In this document: positions 23,431-33,572 of the stretch, piece after piece | How positions within the stretch are numbered: position 1 is the first letter of the stretch | How the letters are laid out: each line of letters opens with the position of its first letter | From: Mycolicibacterium porcinum | GTDB taxonomy: Bacteria; Actinomycetota; Actinomycetes; Mycobacteriales; Mycobacteriaceae | Assembly (NCBI GenBank): GCA_001942045.1 | Contig: MSTD01000046.1 | Location: 1 to 46,392 of the forward strand | Direction: 5' to 3' | DNA: 46,392 nucleotides | Translations under genes and position numbers: made by a program | The notes under the pieces: generated by a model | Told to the model about the DNA's origin: nothing | The model's database searches: none | What the model saw: the letters and a program-made list of their open reading frames with translations, nothing else

Positions 23431-25472
23431 CGACGAGATCGAAGCCATCCCGTGAGGTGGCCAACGTGGTGACCAACCTGCTCAAGATCGCCGTCAAAGG
23501 GCTCGGCGGCACCAGCCGTCCGGGTCAGGTGGAGATGGCCGAGGCCGTGGCCAACGCCTTCGAGTCCGGTGAACATCTGGCTGTGCAGGCCGGCACCGGC
23601 ACCGGCAAGTCGCTGGCCTACCTGGTGCCGTCGATCGCCCGCGCCCTGCAGACCGAGCAGCCGGTGGTGGTGTCGACGGCCACCATCGCACTGCAACGCC
23701 AGCTCGTGGATCGCGATCTGCCCCGGCTGGTGAACTCCCTGGCTGACGCGCTGCCCCGCAAACCTACCTTCGCCTTGTTGAAGGGTCGAGGTAACTATCT
23801 GTGCCTCAACAAGATTCACAATGGCGCGGCGGAAGACCCGGCCGACCGACCGCAGGACGAACTGTTCTCGCCGATGGCGATCAGCGCCATGGGACGCGAT
23901 GTGCAGCGGCTGACGGAATGGTCTTCCGAAACCGAGACCGGTGACCGCGACGAGCTGACTCCCGGTGTGCCGGACCGGTCGTGGTCGCAGGTCAGCGTGT
24001 CGGCCCGCGAATGCATCGGCGTGTCCCGGTGCCAGTTCGGCACCGACTGCTTCGCCGAACGGGCGCGGGAAAAGGCCGGCGCCGCCGACGTCGTCGTCAC
24101 CAATCACGCCCTCTTGGCCATCGATGCGCTGTCCGAGTTCTCGGTGTTGCCCGAATACGAACTCCTGGTGGTCGACGAGGCCCACGAACTGGCCGACCGG
24201 GTGACCGGGGTGGCCACCGCCGAGCTGTCCGCGACGTCCATGGCGGTGGCACACCGCAGGATGGCGCGACTGGTCGACGACGAACTGGCGCAACGATTCG
24301 AGGCCGCCGTCGCGACGCTGAGCTCGCTGCTGCACGAACTGGACCCCGGCCGCATCGACGTGCTCGAGGAGGAGTTGGGCGTCTACCTGACGGCACTGCG
24401 CGACGCGGCCAACGCGGCACGCACGGCGATCGACACCACCCCGAATGACCCACAGGCGGCCGCGGCCCGCACCGAGGCCGTCACCGCGCTGAGCGATGTC
24501 AGCGACACGGCCACCCGCATCCTCACGTCGTTCGTCCCAGCCATCCCCGACCGCGTCGACGTGGTGTGGGTGGCGCGAGAAGAAAGCGCCAACGCGACCC
24601 GGGTGATCATGCGAGTCGCCCCGATGTCGGTCTCCGGGCTGTTGCGCACCAGGCTGTTCGCCAACACCACCGCGGTGTTGACCTCGGCGACACTGACCCT
24701 GGGCGGCAACTTCGATGCGATGGCGCGCAACTGGGGCCTCGGCAGCACCTCCGATGCCGGCGAGCCGGCCAAACCGGGCGGAGCCGGTACGCCCGCCAAA
24801 CCGGGTTGGCGCGGCTTGGACGTGGGGTCCCCGTTCGACCATGCCAAATCCGCAATCCTCTACGTGGCCAAGCATTTACCGGCGCCCGGACGGGACGGCA
24901 CCGATGCCCGCACCCTGGACGAGATCGAAGGCCTGATCACCGCGGCCGGTGGTCGCACCCTGGGCCTGTTCTCGTCGATGCGCGCAGCCAAGGCCGCCGC
25001 CGAGGTGATGCGTGAGCGGCTGTCCACCCCGGTGCTCTGCCAGGGGGAAGACACGACTTCGGCTTTGGTGCAACAGTTTTCCGACGATCCCGAGACCTCG
25101 TTGTTCGGCACCCTGTCGCTGTGGCAGGGCGTGGACGTCCCGGGGCCCTCGCTGTCACTGGTGCTGATCGACCGGATTCCCTTCCCCCGCCCGGACGATC
25201 CGTTGTTGACTGCGCGGCAACGGGCGATCAGCGCGCACGGCGGCAACGGATTCATGGCGATCGCCGCCAACCACGCCGCGCTGCTGCTGGCCCAGGGCAC
25301 CGGACGGCTGCTACGCCACACCGACGACCGCGGGGTGATCGCGGTGCTGGACTCCCGGTTGGCGACCGCCCGCTACGGCGGGTACCTGCGTTCGTCGTTG
25401 CCGCCGTTCTGGTCCACCACCGATCCTGACCGGGTGCGTCAGTCGCTGAAACGGCTTCGCGGAGCGGGCTGA
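23427..25472 (+). CDS. dinG: DinG-family Fe-S helicase
   Basis: 681 residues from ATG 23427, overlapping the pncB stop (ATGA). Superfamily 2 XPD-like 5'-3' helicase. Walker A is at 55-62 (AGTGTGKS). Four cysteines that should hold the 4Fe-4S cluster lie in NYLCLNK and CIGVSRCQFGTDCF. The DEAH box is VVDEAHELAD. Motifs V/VI appear as SLWQGVDVPG and QGTGRLLRHTDDRG. It is expected to unwind damaged or G-rich structures. The insert KPGGAGTPAKPGWRG around residues 448-462 is a low-complexity linker. It matches Rv1329c. Confidence 0.94.
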   Translation: MTTRSKPSREVANVVTNLLKIAVKGLGGTSRPGQVEMAEAVANAFESGEHLAVQAGTGTGKSLAYLVPSIARALQTEQPVVVSTATIALQRQLVDRDLPRLVNSLADALPRKPTFALLKGRGNYLCLNKIHNGAAEDPADRPQDELFSPMAISAMGRDVQRLTEWSSETETGDRDELTPGVPDRSWSQVSVSARECIGVSRCQFGTDCFAERAREKAGAADVVVTNHALLAIDALSEFSVLPEYELLVVDEAHELADRVTGVATAELSATSMAVAHRRMARLVDDELAQRFEAAVATLSSLLHELDPGRIDVLEEELGVYLTALRDAANAARTAIDTTPNDPQAAAARTEAVTALSDVSDTATRILTSFVPAIPDRVDVVWVAREESANATRVIMRVAPMSVSGLLRTRLFANTTAVLTSATLTLGGNFDAMARNWGLGSTSDAGEPAKPGGAGTPAKPGWRGLDVGSPFDHAKSAILYVAKHLPAPGRDGTDARTLDEIEGLITAAGGRTLGLFSSMRAAKAAAEVMRERLSTPVLCQGEDTTSALVQQFSDDPETSLFGTLSLWQGVDVPGPSLSLVLIDRIPFPRPDDPLLTARQRAISAHGGNGFMAIAANHAALLLAQGTGRLLRHTDDRGVIAVLDSRLATARYGGYLRSSLPPFWSTTDPDRVRQSLKRLRGAG

Positions 25473-25560
25473 TAATCGCACCCGGTGCCCGCCGAGTTAA
25501 CTAGTGTGTGCGGCATAGCCGCGCGGACAGACAACCGCCAGAGTGCACCGGAAGGCAGCG

Positions 25561-27006
25561 ATGATGAGCCGACGCGCCCTGTTCGGCGTCGCGTTGACGG
25601 TGTGCACGGTGCTGCCGCTGGCCGCGTGCTCGTCTCTGATCGGGGGCGCGGCGGTATCGGTGTTCGCCGATCCCTTCTCGGTCGCCGGCATGGCTGCCAC
25701 CGATGGGCCCAGTGGGCTGCGTCCCAATGCCGAGCAACCTTCGCGCGAGGTCAAGAACACCGACGGAGGCAAGGCCGACAACCTCGCGGCCAGCGCCGTC
25801 AGCGATCTCGAGGAGTTCTGGGCAGACGCCTACGGCGAGGCATTCGATGGCGAGTTCAAACCGGTGCGCGCGCTGATCTCCTGGGACGCCGAAGGTTTCG
25901 ACGGGCAGTTCTGCGGCATGGACACCTACGGTCTGGTCAATGCCGCGTTCTGCAAGCCGGATCGGACCATCGGCTGGGACCGCGGCGTGCTGATCCCAGG
26001 ACTGCGCCAGCAGAACGGCGACATGGGAGCCGTCATGGTGCTCGCACACGAGTACGGCCATGCCATCCAGCAGCAGGCCGGCCTGATCACCCGCCAGACG
26101 CCCACCCTGGTCGCCGAACAGCAGGCCGACTGCCTGGCAGGCACCTACATGCGATGGGTGGCCCAAGGCGATTCCCCGCGGTTCACCCTCAATACCGCCG
26201 ACGGGCTCAACCACCTCCTGGCCGCGGTGATCGCGTTCCGGGACCCGCTGCTCACCGAGGCCGAAGCCCAGGTCGGCATCGACGAGCACGGATCAGCGTT
26301 CGAACGGGTCTCGGCCTTCCAGTTCGGATTCACCGACGGGCCGGCCGCGTGTGCCGCGATGGACGTCAAGGAGATCAACCAGCGGCGCGGCGACCTGCCG
26401 GTTCTGCTACCCGAGGACCAGAGCGGTGACCTGGACATCACCGAGCGCTGGGTCCGCTCGATGGTCGACGCGCTCAACACCATCTTCAAACCCACCGATC
26501 CCCCGCAGCTCGACTTCCGGCCCGACGCCGCGGTGGACTGTCCGAGTGCGCGGCCCAGCCCGCCGGCGTCCTATTGCCCGGACACCAACACCATCGTGGT
26601 CGACCTGGCCGAATTGCAGGCGCTCGCAGCGCCATCCGACGAGGTCGACGTCGGCGACCTGGCCGGTGGTGACAACACCGCGTTCTCCGTGCTGATCTCC
26701 CGCTACATGCTGGCCCTGCAACACGCCCGCGGCCTGGTGCTCGACAACGCCGAGGCAGCGCTGCGTACCGCCTGCCTGACCGGGGTGGCCACCGCCAGGA
26801 TGATCAAGCCGGTGAACCTGCCCAACGGCGACACGATTCTGCTGACCGCAGGCGACGTCGACGAAGCGGTGTCGGGCATGCTCACCAACGGGCTGGCGGC
26901 CAGCGACGTCAACGGCGAGTCGGTGCCCTCCGGTTTCGCCCGCATCGACGCGTTCCGGGTCGGCATCCTCGGCGACGAGCAACGCTGCCTCAAGCGGTTT
27001 GCCTGA
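25561..27006 (+). CDS. neutral zinc metallopeptidase lipoprotein (YpfJ-like)
   Basis: 481 residues from ATG 25561 (GGAAGG six to seven bases upstream). Signal with lipobox LAAC, Cys23. The zinc motif HEYGH is at 163-167 (VMVLAHEYGHAIQQQ), followed by the glutamate-bearing EQQADCLAGTYMRW, the layout of the putative neutral zinc metallopeptidase family. PSARPSPPASYCPDTNTIVVD and a second helical region form the C-terminal half, where about 200 residues have no assignable domain. It should act on the outer side of the membrane. It is one of three genes between dinG and glgP that the M. tuberculosis order lacks. It converges on the porin gene with an eight-base gap. Confidence 0.88.
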   Translation: MMSRRALFGVALTVCTVLPLAACSSLIGGAAVSVFADPFSVAGMAATDGPSGLRPNAEQPSREVKNTDGGKADNLAASAVSDLEEFWADAYGEAFDGEFKPVRALISWDAEGFDGQFCGMDTYGLVNAAFCKPDRTIGWDRGVLIPGLRQQNGDMGAVMVLAHEYGHAIQQQAGLITRQTPTLVAEQQADCLAGTYMRWVAQGDSPRFTLNTADGLNHLLAAVIAFRDPLLTEAEAQVGIDEHGSAFERVSAFQFGFTDGPAACAAMDVKEINQRRGDLPVLLPEDQSGDLDITERWVRSMVDALNTIFKPTDPPQLDFRPDAAVDCPSARPSPPASYCPDTNTIVVDLAELQALAAPSDEVDVGDLAGGDNTAFSVLISRYMLALQHARGLVLDNAEAALRTACLTGVATARMIKPVNLPNGDTILLTAGDVDEAVSGMLTNGLAASDVNGESVPSGFARIDAFRVGILGDEQRCLKRFA

Positions 27007-27014
27007 ACGTGCGC

Positions 27015-27740
27015 TCAGACCACCTTCGTGGTGCCATACCAGGCCAGCACCGCCTCGGACTCGTCGGTCGACCGGGTCAGGACGGCGTAGGACCGGATGA
27101 ACGACTGACCCACGCAACCGTCGATCTTCACCCGGAAGTTGCTGATCATCACCCACGGCTCGGTGCCCTTGAATTCCTTCTCGGCCACCGGGATCAGGTT
27201 GATGATGCCGGGTTTGAGGCCGATCGTGATGCCGCCGCCGATGTTCGCGCCGACGCCCGGCAGGATGCCCTCGGGCCAGGGTGAGACCACGTCGGTGCCG
27301 AGAACGCCGATGGAACTGTTGAGGCCGGCGGTGCCGGTCAGCGAGACGCCGTTGGAGGTACTCATGTCGATACCGCAGCCGATCTGATAGCCGGCCTCCA
27401 ATGTGCCGCGCGGATCGTCACCGCCGGGTCCGGTCATCGAGCCCCGGTACGTTCCACCGACGACGTACTCGCGGGAGGACACCGCGGTGGTAAGCGGAGC
27501 CACCGCGGCCTGCGTCTCGTCACTGGCCGACACCGTCAGGTTCCAGTCGTCCGGGGTCTTGAGATGGGCCGGCGGGGTCGACTCGACCAAATCGGGGGCG
27601 GCCGGTTCGCCCGGCTTGGGCAGCACGTCGGCGACGACTTCGACCTCAGGAGTGACGGCGGGATCGGCCCAGGCCGGGGCAACCGGCGCCGCGCAGGCCA
27701 ACGACACTGCAGCGAGCAGTCCGAACGAGCGAATCAACAC
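27015..27740 (-). CDS. MspA-family porin
   Basis: 241 residues from GTG 27740. Signal peptide of about 25 residues ending APAWA. A Pro-rich, acidic spacer of some 40 residues (VADVLPKPGEPAAPDLV) precedes the porin domain, longer than in MspA itself. The porin core includes LTTAVSSREYVVGGTYRG, GTLEAGYQIGCGIDMSTSNGV, TAGLNSSIGVLG and SFIRSYAVLTRSTDE near the end, all hallmarks of the family. Octameric mycomembrane channel for small hydrophilic solutes is the family role. Two cysteines (GCGIDM and DGCVGQ) could pair. A hairpin-forming repeat lies 27 bases upstream of the start. Slow-growing pathogens lack these porins. Confidence 0.92.
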   Translation of the reverse strand: MLIRSFGLLAAVSLACAAPVAPAWADPAVTPEVEVVADVLPKPGEPAAPDLVESTPPAHLKTPDDWNLTVSASDETQAAVAPLTTAVSSREYVVGGTYRGSMTGPGGDDPRGTLEAGYQIGCGIDMSTSNGVSLTGTAGLNSSIGVLGTDVVSPWPEGILPGVGANIGGGITIGLKPGIINLIPVAEKEFKGTEPWVMISNFRVKIDGCVGQSFIRSYAVLTRSTDESEAVLAWYGTTKVV

Positions 27741-27766
27741 AGGCGGCCTCTCGTTACAGTCCCCCG

Positions 27767-27790
27767 CGGGAACGTATCGCCACGTTCCCG
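27767..27790. promoter_or_regulatory. inverted repeat upstream of the porin gene
   Basis: CGGGAACGT (27767-27775) and its exact complement ACGTTCCCG (27782-27790) flank six bases. It lies 27 bases before the porin start and 52 bases after the vgb-like stop. It could be an operator of the porin or the transcription end of glgP-vgb. The minus strand shows no T-run after it, which favours an operator. Confidence 0.5.
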
Positions 27791-27841
27791 GCAGAACAAA
27801 GCTGCCTATGTACTTACCCGACCGTCAGCGCCGGTCAGCAG

Positions 27842-28690
27842 TCAGGTCGGCATTTTCAGGACGAATCCACACTCAAGCGCCACCCAGCAGGCGCCGTCCG
27901 GACCGATCGCCAGCCCGTGCGGTTCGCTGCCGGACGGCAGATCGATCGTCACCACGTCCCCGTCGCCGCTGATCCTGGCGATCTGATCGGCGCCCCACAG
28001 ACTCACCCACACCCCGTCGGTCGGGTCGGCGACCACCGCATGCGGTTTGCCCGGCAGGTCCAACTCCTGGATGGCGTCGTTCACCGGGATTCTGCCGATC
28101 TTGTCGGCACGGATCTCGGTGAACCACACCGCGTCATCATGGGTGGCCGCGATGCCGACGGGACCGGCTGCGGCCGTGGGCAATTCGCGCACCTTGAGGG
28201 ATCCGTCGACTGTCAGCCGGCCCACCGCACCGGCCTCGTTGAGCGTGAACCACAGTGCGCCGTCGGGCCCTGTGGTGATCATCGACGGCATCCCGCCCAC
28301 CGTGGCCACCGTGCTGATCTCACCATCGGTATCGATCCTGCCGACCTCGCCCGAGGACATCGCGGTGAACCACAACGCACCGTCGGGACCCGCAGTGATC
28401 CCGAAAGGCGCACTGCCGTCGGGTAATTCGAAGGAGCTCAACTCCCCCGCGGTGGTGATCCGACCGATGCGATCGTCGCCCGTCCGGGTGAACCACAGTG
28501 CCCCGTCCGGTCCGGGCGCGATGATCGACGGACGCGAGTTCTCTCCGACCGAGTACATGCTGACCTCGCCGCCGACCGAGACCCGGGCGACGGCACCGGC
28601 GTGCACCAGCGTCACCCACATCGCACCGTCGCTTCCGGTGGCCAGCGCGTACGGGCCTCCGTCGAGGGAGACTTTGAGCGCCTTACTCAA
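27842..28690 (-). CDS. virginiamycin B lyase-like seven-bladed propeller
   Basis: 282 residues. The start appears to be TTG 28690, overlapping the glgP stop (TTGA). Seven repeats of the type GPDGALWFT...G.IGRI run through the chain, as in the seven-bladed Vgb fold that linearises streptogramin B antibiotics. Catalytic-region landmarks of Vgb are partly kept: KPHAVVADP and, near the end, SEPHGLAIGPDGACW with the Glu-x-His pair. The FTEWG seen after the first His in Vgb is VSLWG here, so a glutamate is lost there. It may be an active lyase or a related propeller of other use. No signal peptide. Coupled to glgP translation. Confidence 0.8.
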   Translation of the reverse strand: MSKALKVSLDGGPYALATGSDGAMWVTLVHAGAVARVSVGGEVSMYSVGENSRPSIIAPGPDGALWFTRTGDDRIGRITTAGELSSFELPDGSAPFGITAGPDGALWFTAMSSGEVGRIDTDGEISTVATVGGMPSMITTGPDGALWFTLNEAGAVGRLTVDGSLKVRELPTAAAGPVGIAATHDDAVWFTEIRADKIGRIPVNDAIQELDLPGKPHAVVADPTDGVWVSLWGADQIARISGDGDVVTIDLPSGSEPHGLAIGPDGACWVALECGFVLKMPT

Positions 28691-31278
28691 GCCAGCGCCA
28701 CCAGCCCGAGTTCGTTGTCGGCGGTCAGCAGCCGGTGATGGGGCAAGACCCGCACGGTGTAGCCCACCGGCCCGGCGACCGGAAGCGGCGTGCTGGTCGA
28801 GAACACCTCGGTACCGCCGTCAGCCGAACTGGTGTGCGCCATCGGCACGGTCACCGGATTCAGGATCACGTCACTGGCATCCACCCGGCCCAGCACGGCC
28901 TGCACGGTGACCTCGTCGGGCTGCAGTCCGGCCAGCTGCACCGTGGCGGTCAGGGTCAGCTGAGACCCCAGCAACGGGGTGTCCGGCAAGCCGTAGCTGT
29001 CCACATCGGTGATCTGGATCTTGGGCCAGGCCTCCTGGGCGCGGCGCCGGTAGGCGGCCAATTCCCGGGCCGCACCGAACGGCTCGCCCGAGGTGGCCTC
29101 GACGGTCTCGCGCAACGACTGCGCGGCGGGCAGGTAGTACTTCTCCGTGTAGTCGCGGACCATCCGCGAGGCCAGCACCTTCGGCCCCAGCACCTGCAAC
29201 GTGTGCCGCACCATCTCGACCCAGCGGGTCGGCACCCCGTGCTCGTCGCGCTCGTAGAACTTCGGCGTGACGGCATGTTCGAGCAGGTCGTAGAGAGCGG
29301 CGGCCTCCAGGTCGTCGCGACGGGCCTCGTCCTCGACGCCGTCGGCGGTCGGGATCTCCCAGCCGTTCTCGCCGTCGTACCACTCGTCCCACCAACCGTC
29401 CCGGATCGAGAGGTTCAACCCGCCGTTGAGCGCACTCTTCATCCCGGACGTGCCACAGGCCTCCAACGGCCGCAGCGGATTGTTCAGCCACACGTCGCAG
29501 CCCCAATACAGCAGCCGGGCCATCGACATGTCGTAGTCCGGCAGGAAGGCGATCCGGTGCCGCACCTCCGGCCGGTCGGCGAACCGCACGATCTGCTGGA
29601 TGAGCGCCTTGCCGCCGTCGTCGGCCGGGTGCGACTTACCCGCCACGATCAACTGCACCGGCCGGTCCTCGTCGAGCAGCAGTTTCTCCAGCCGCTCCGG
29701 GTCGCGCAGCATGAGCGTCAGCCGCTTGTACGTCGGCACCCGTCGGGCGAATCCGACAGTCAGCACCGACGGGTCGAAAGCCGTTGCGATCCAGCCGAGT
29801 TCGGCCTCGGACGCGCCCCGTTCCAGCCAAGAGCGACGCAGGCGGTCCCGCACGTCGGCGATCAGCGTCTCCCGCAGTTGGGAGCGGATCCACCACATGT
29901 GCGCCGGTTCCACCTCCTGCAGCCGTTCCCACACCGCGGGTTCGGCAGCCTCGGAACCGATCAGCTCGCGGCCCAGCGCCAACCATTGCGGCGCCGCCCA
30001 GGTCGGGGCATGCACGCCGTTGGTGATCGATCCGATCGGCACCTCGGCCCGGTCGAATCCGGGCCACAGGTCGTTGAACATGGCCCGGCTCACCCTGCCG
30101 TGCAGCAACGACACCCCGTTGGCCCGCTGCGCGAGCCGCAGACCCATGTGCGCCATGTTGAACTTCGACGGATCATCCTCGGCGCCGAACGCGACCACTC
30201 GCTCGAGCGGCACACCGGGAAGCAGCCGAGAGTCGGCGGGCCCGCCGGGCGGGCTGCCGAAGTAACGCCTGATCATCTCGACCGGGAACCGGTCGATGCC
30301 GGCCGGGACCGGGGTGTGGGTGGTGAACACCGTCGACGACCGCACGACGGTCAGCGCGGTGTCGAAGTCCAACCCGGCGGCGACCAACTCGCGGATCCGC
30401 TCCACACCGAGGAATCCGGCGTGGCCCTCGTTCATATGGAACACCTCGGGGGCGGGCAGGTTCTCGATCTCGGTGAACGCCCGGATCGCCCGAACCCCGC
30501 CGATGCCGGCCAGGATCTCCTGCCGGATGCGGTGCTCCTGATCGCCGCCGTACAGCCGGTCGGTGACACTGCGGAGTTCGTGTTCGTTCTCCGGGACGTC
30601 GGAATCGAGGAGTAACAGCGGGATCCGGCCCACCTGCGCGACCCACACCCGAGCCCGTAGCTCGCGAGCCTCGGGCAGTGCCAGCGTCACCAGTACCGGC
30701 GCGCCTGAGGCGTCGGTGAGCAGCCGCAACGGCAGCCCCTGCGGGTCCAGCGACGGGTACGTCTCATGCTGCCAACCATCGGCGGTCAGCGACTGCCGGA
30801 AGTACCCGGAGCGGTAGTACAGGCCGACGGCGACCAACGGCAGACCCAGATCCGATGCGGACTTCAAATGGTCACCGGCCAGGATGCCCAGGCCGCCCGA
30901 ATAGTTCGGCAGCACCTCGGCGACACCGAACTCCATCGAGAAGTACGCGATGCCCTTCGGCATCTCGACTCCGTCGGAGATCTGCTGCTGGTACCACAGC
31001 GGGCGGCTCAGATAGTTGTCCAGGTCCGCGGCCAGCTCATCGAGGCGGCCCAGGAACGATTCGTCGCCGGCCAGTTCATCGAGCCGCTGCGGACTCACCG
31101 CGCCCAGCAGCGCCACCGGGTCGCCCTGGGTCTGCTCCCACAGCTCGGCATCGACAACAGCAAACAGATCCTGGGTCGGCTTGTGCCACGACCAGCGCAG
31201 GTTGATCGACAGCCGTTCCAGCGCCGACAACCGCTCGGGAAGGTGCGCGCGGACGGTGAACCGTCTGAGGGCTTTCAC
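28687..31278 (-). CDS. glgP: alpha-glucan (glycogen) phosphorylase
   Basis: 863 residues from GTG 31278 (the frame has 21 further bases upstream to another start). It releases glucose-1-phosphate from alpha-1,4 chains. Residues follow M. tuberculosis GlgP (Rv1328) closely: [18 protein letters not shown] at the start, [46 protein letters not shown], and the PLP lysine in [19 protein letters not shown]. It is the short DUF3417-containing bacterial type. It is divergent from glgE with a 190-base shared promoter region, which would allow coordinated control of synthesis and breakdown. The vgb-like gene overlaps its stop. Confidence 0.96.
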   Translation of the reverse strand: MKALRRFTVRAHLPERLSALERLSINLRWSWHKPTQDLFAVVDAELWEQTQGDPVALLGAVSPQRLDELAGDESFLGRLDELAADLDNYLSRPLWYQQQISDGVEMPKGIAYFSMEFGVAEVLPNYSGGLGILAGDHLKSASDLGLPLVAVGLYYRSGYFRQSLTADGWQHETYPSLDPQGLPLRLLTDASGAPVLVTLALPEARELRARVWVAQVGRIPLLLLDSDVPENEHELRSVTDRLYGGDQEHRIRQEILAGIGGVRAIRAFTEIENLPAPEVFHMNEGHAGFLGVERIRELVAAGLDFDTALTVVRSSTVFTTHTPVPAGIDRFPVEMIRRYFGSPPGGPADSRLLPGVPLERVVAFGAEDDPSKFNMAHMGLRLAQRANGVSLLHGRVSRAMFNDLWPGFDRAEVPIGSITNGVHAPTWAAPQWLALGRELIGSEAAEPAVWERLQEVEPAHMWWIRSQLRETLIADVRDRLRRSWLERGASEAELGWIATAFDPSVLTVGFARRVPTYKRLTLMLRDPERLEKLLLDEDRPVQLIVAGKSHPADDGGKALIQQIVRFADRPEVRHRIAFLPDYDMSMARLLYWGCDVWLNNPLRPLEACGTSGMKSALNGGLNLSIRDGWWDEWYDGENGWEIPTADGVEDEARRDDLEAAALYDLLEHAVTPKFYERDEHGVPTRWVEMVRHTLQVLGPKVLASRMVRDYTEKYYLPAAQSLRETVEATSGEPFGAARELAAYRRRAQEAWPKIQITDVDSYGLPDTPLLGSQLTLTATVQLAGLQPDEVTVQAVLGRVDASDVILNPVTVPMAHTSSADGGTEVFSTSTPLPVAGPVGYTVRVLPHHRLLTADNELGLVALA

Positions 31279-31468
31279 GCGAACCAACCTTACTGACAAA
31301 TCCGGTTCGTGCAGCGGTCAGCGACATCCGGACAGACGGTGTTATCCGTACAAGCGGCCACACTTAACGCCCGCGAGGTTGGGCAGCCCATTACGGTGGG
31401 TATCAGACGCGACAAGGCAAGTGAACGAGAGACAGCCGCTTGATCGGAACGACGTGAGGAGTGGATGG

Positions 31469-33565
31469 GTGGCCGGTCGTATCGGAATCGACGATGTCGC
31501 GCCCGTGGTGTCCGGCGGGCAGTTCCCGGCAAAAGCCGTCGTCGGCGAAGTTGTGCCGGTACGGGCCACCGTCTGGCGCGAGGGTCATGACGCGGTCTCG
31601 GCCACCTTGGTGGTGCGTTACCTCGGCACGGACTACCCGCGGCTGGCCACCGGCCCGGGCACCGCGCCGGCACCGGTGTCGATCGACACGGTGTTGCCGA
31701 CCAATCCTGCGGTGCGCCCCTCCCAGCGCATCAAGCCACAGGCCCTGCCCATGGCACAAGGTGACGTCCCCGATGTTTTTCATGGCCAATTCACCCCCGA
31801 CAGCGTCGGTCTGTGGACCTACCGGGTCGACGGCTGGGGCGACCCCATCGCCACCTGGCGACACGCGGTCGAGGCCAAGCTGGGCGCCGGCCAAAGCGAG
31901 GCCGAGCTGTCCAACGACCTGCTGGTCGGGGCACGCCTGCTCGAGCGCGCCGCCGCCGGGGTACCCCGCAAACTGCGCGACCCTCTGATCGAGGCCGCCG
32001 CCGCACTGCGCACTCCAGGCGACCCGTTCCTGCGCGCCGGGGCGGCGCTGTCCGACGAGGTCACCGAACTGCTCGACCAGTACCCGTTGCGCGAGTTGGT
32101 CACCCGCGGTGAGCAATACGGCGTCTGGGTGGACCGGCCGTTGGCCCGCTTCTCCGCGTGGTACGAAATGTTCCCGCGGTCCACCGGCGGCTGGGACAAG
32201 ACCGGACATCCGGTCCACGGCACCTTCGCCACTGCTGCCGACCAACTCCCCCGGATCGCCCGCATGGGTTTCAACATCGTCTACCTGCCGCCCATCCATC
32301 CCATCGGCAAGGTGCACCGCAAGGGCCGGAACAACGCCGTGACCGCCGCACCGGACGACGTCGGGTCACCGTGGGCGATCGGTAGCGACGAAGGCGGCCA
32401 CGACGCCGTGCATCCCGCCCTGGGAACCATCGACGACTTCGATGCCTTCGTGGCCGCCGCCCGCAAACAGGGCGTCGAGGTGGCGCTGGACCTCGCGCTG
32501 CAGTGCGCCCCCGACCACCCTTGGGCCGCAGCACATCCCGAGTGGTTCACGGTGTTACCCGACGGCACCATCGCCTACGCGGAGAACCCGCCCAAGAAGT
32601 ACCAGGACATCTATCCACTCAACTTCGACAACGACCCGGCCGGCCTGTACCACGAGGTGCTGCGGGTGGTCCGGTTCTGGATCTCTCACGGCGTCAAGGT
32701 CTTTCGCGTCGACAATCCGCACACCAAGCCACCCAACTTCTGGGTCTGGCTGATCGCCGAGGTCAAGAACGAGGACCCCGACGTGCTGTTCCTGTCCGAG
32801 GCGTTCACCCGGCCGGCCCGGCTCTACGGCCTGGCAAAACGCGGATTCACCCAGTCCTACACGTACTTCACCTGGCGGACCAACAAGTGGGAGCTCACCG
32901 AATTCGGCAACGAGATCGCCGCGAATGCCGACTTCGCGCGGCCCAGCCTGTGGGTCAACACCCCCGACATCCTGCACGAGTCACTGCAGCACGGCGGTCC
33001 GGGCATGTTCGCGATCCGCGCGGTGCTGGCCGCCACCATGAGCGCGTCGTGGGGCATGTATTCCGGTTTCGAGCTGTTCGAGCACCGGCCCGTCCGGGAG
33101 GGCAGCGAGGAGTACCTCGACTCGGAGAAGTACGAGCTGCGGCCCCGCGACTTCACAGCCGCGCTTGCCGAGGGGCGCTCCCTTGAGCCGTTCGTGACCC
33201 GGCTCAATGAGATCCGGCGGCTGCACCCGGCGCTGCGCCAATTGCGGACCCTGACCTTCCACCACGTGGACAACGACGCACTGCTCGCCTACAGCAAGTT
33301 CGACCCGATCACCGGAGACACCGTGCTCGTGGTGGTCACCCTCAACCCGTTCAGCCCGGAGGAAGCCACGTTGTGGTTGAACATGGGCGCACTGGGTATG
33401 GAATCACATGACCGGTTCTGGGTACGCGACGAGATCACCGGCGAGGAATACCAGTGGGGGCAGTCGAATTACGTCCGGATCGATCCCGCAAAGGCGGTGG
33501 CGCACGTACTGAACATGCCGCTCGTACCCTATGAGCAACGACTGGGCTTGCTACGCAGGGAATGA
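31469..33565 (+). CDS. glgE: alpha-1,4-glucan:maltose-1-phosphate maltosyltransferase
   Basis: 698 residues from GTG 31469, which has AGGAG seven bases before it. GH13_3 enzyme adding maltosyl units from maltose-1-phosphate to alpha-glucan. The nucleophile is Asp415 in [11 protein letters not shown] and the general acid Glu444 in [10 protein letters not shown], both offset by three from M. tuberculosis positions. Also present are [18 protein letters not shown] and [11 protein letters not shown]. The N-terminal part is the beta-rich N and S domains. It lies in an operon with glgB (seven-base gap). No treS or pep2 gene, which would make the donor, is in the window. Confidence 0.97.
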   Translation: MAGRIGIDDVAPVVSGGQFPAKAVVGEVVPVRATVWREGHDAVSATLVVRYLGTDYPRLATGPGTAPAPVSIDTVLPTNPAVRPSQRIKPQALPMAQGDVPDVFHGQFTPDSVGLWTYRVDGWGDPIATWRHAVEAKLGAGQSEAELSNDLLVGARLLERAAAGVPRKLRDPLIEAAAALRTPGDPFLRAGAALSDEVTELLDQYPLRELVTRGEQYGVWVDRPLARFSAWYEMFPRSTGGWDKTGHPVHGTFATAADQLPRIARMGFNIVYLPPIHPIGKVHRKGRNNAVTAAPDDVGSPWAIGSDEGGHDAVHPALGTIDDFDAFVAAARKQGVEVALDLALQCAPDHPWAAAHPEWFTVLPDGTIAYAENPPKKYQDIYPLNFDNDPAGLYHEVLRVVRFWISHGVKVFRVDNPHTKPPNFWVWLIAEVKNEDPDVLFLSEAFTRPARLYGLAKRGFTQSYTYFTWRTNKWELTEFGNEIAANADFARPSLWVNTPDILHESLQHGGPGMFAIRAVLAATMSASWGMYSGFELFEHRPVREGSEEYLDSEKYELRPRDFTAALAEGRSLEPFVTRLNEIRRLHPALRQLRTLTFHHVDNDALLAYSKFDPITGDTVLVVVTLNPFSPEEATLWLNMGALGMESHDRFWVRDEITGEEYQWGQSNYVRIDPAKAVAHVLNMPLVPYEQRLGLLRRE

Positions 33566-33572
33566 GAACAAC

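Noticed and set aside
23214..24875. 553-codon open frame on the minus strand
   Set aside because: Antisense shadow of pncB/dinG; the true genes have complete motifs on the plus strand.
28735..30615. 626-codon open frame on the plus strand
   Set aside because: Antisense shadow of glgP, whose protein matches the family along its whole length.
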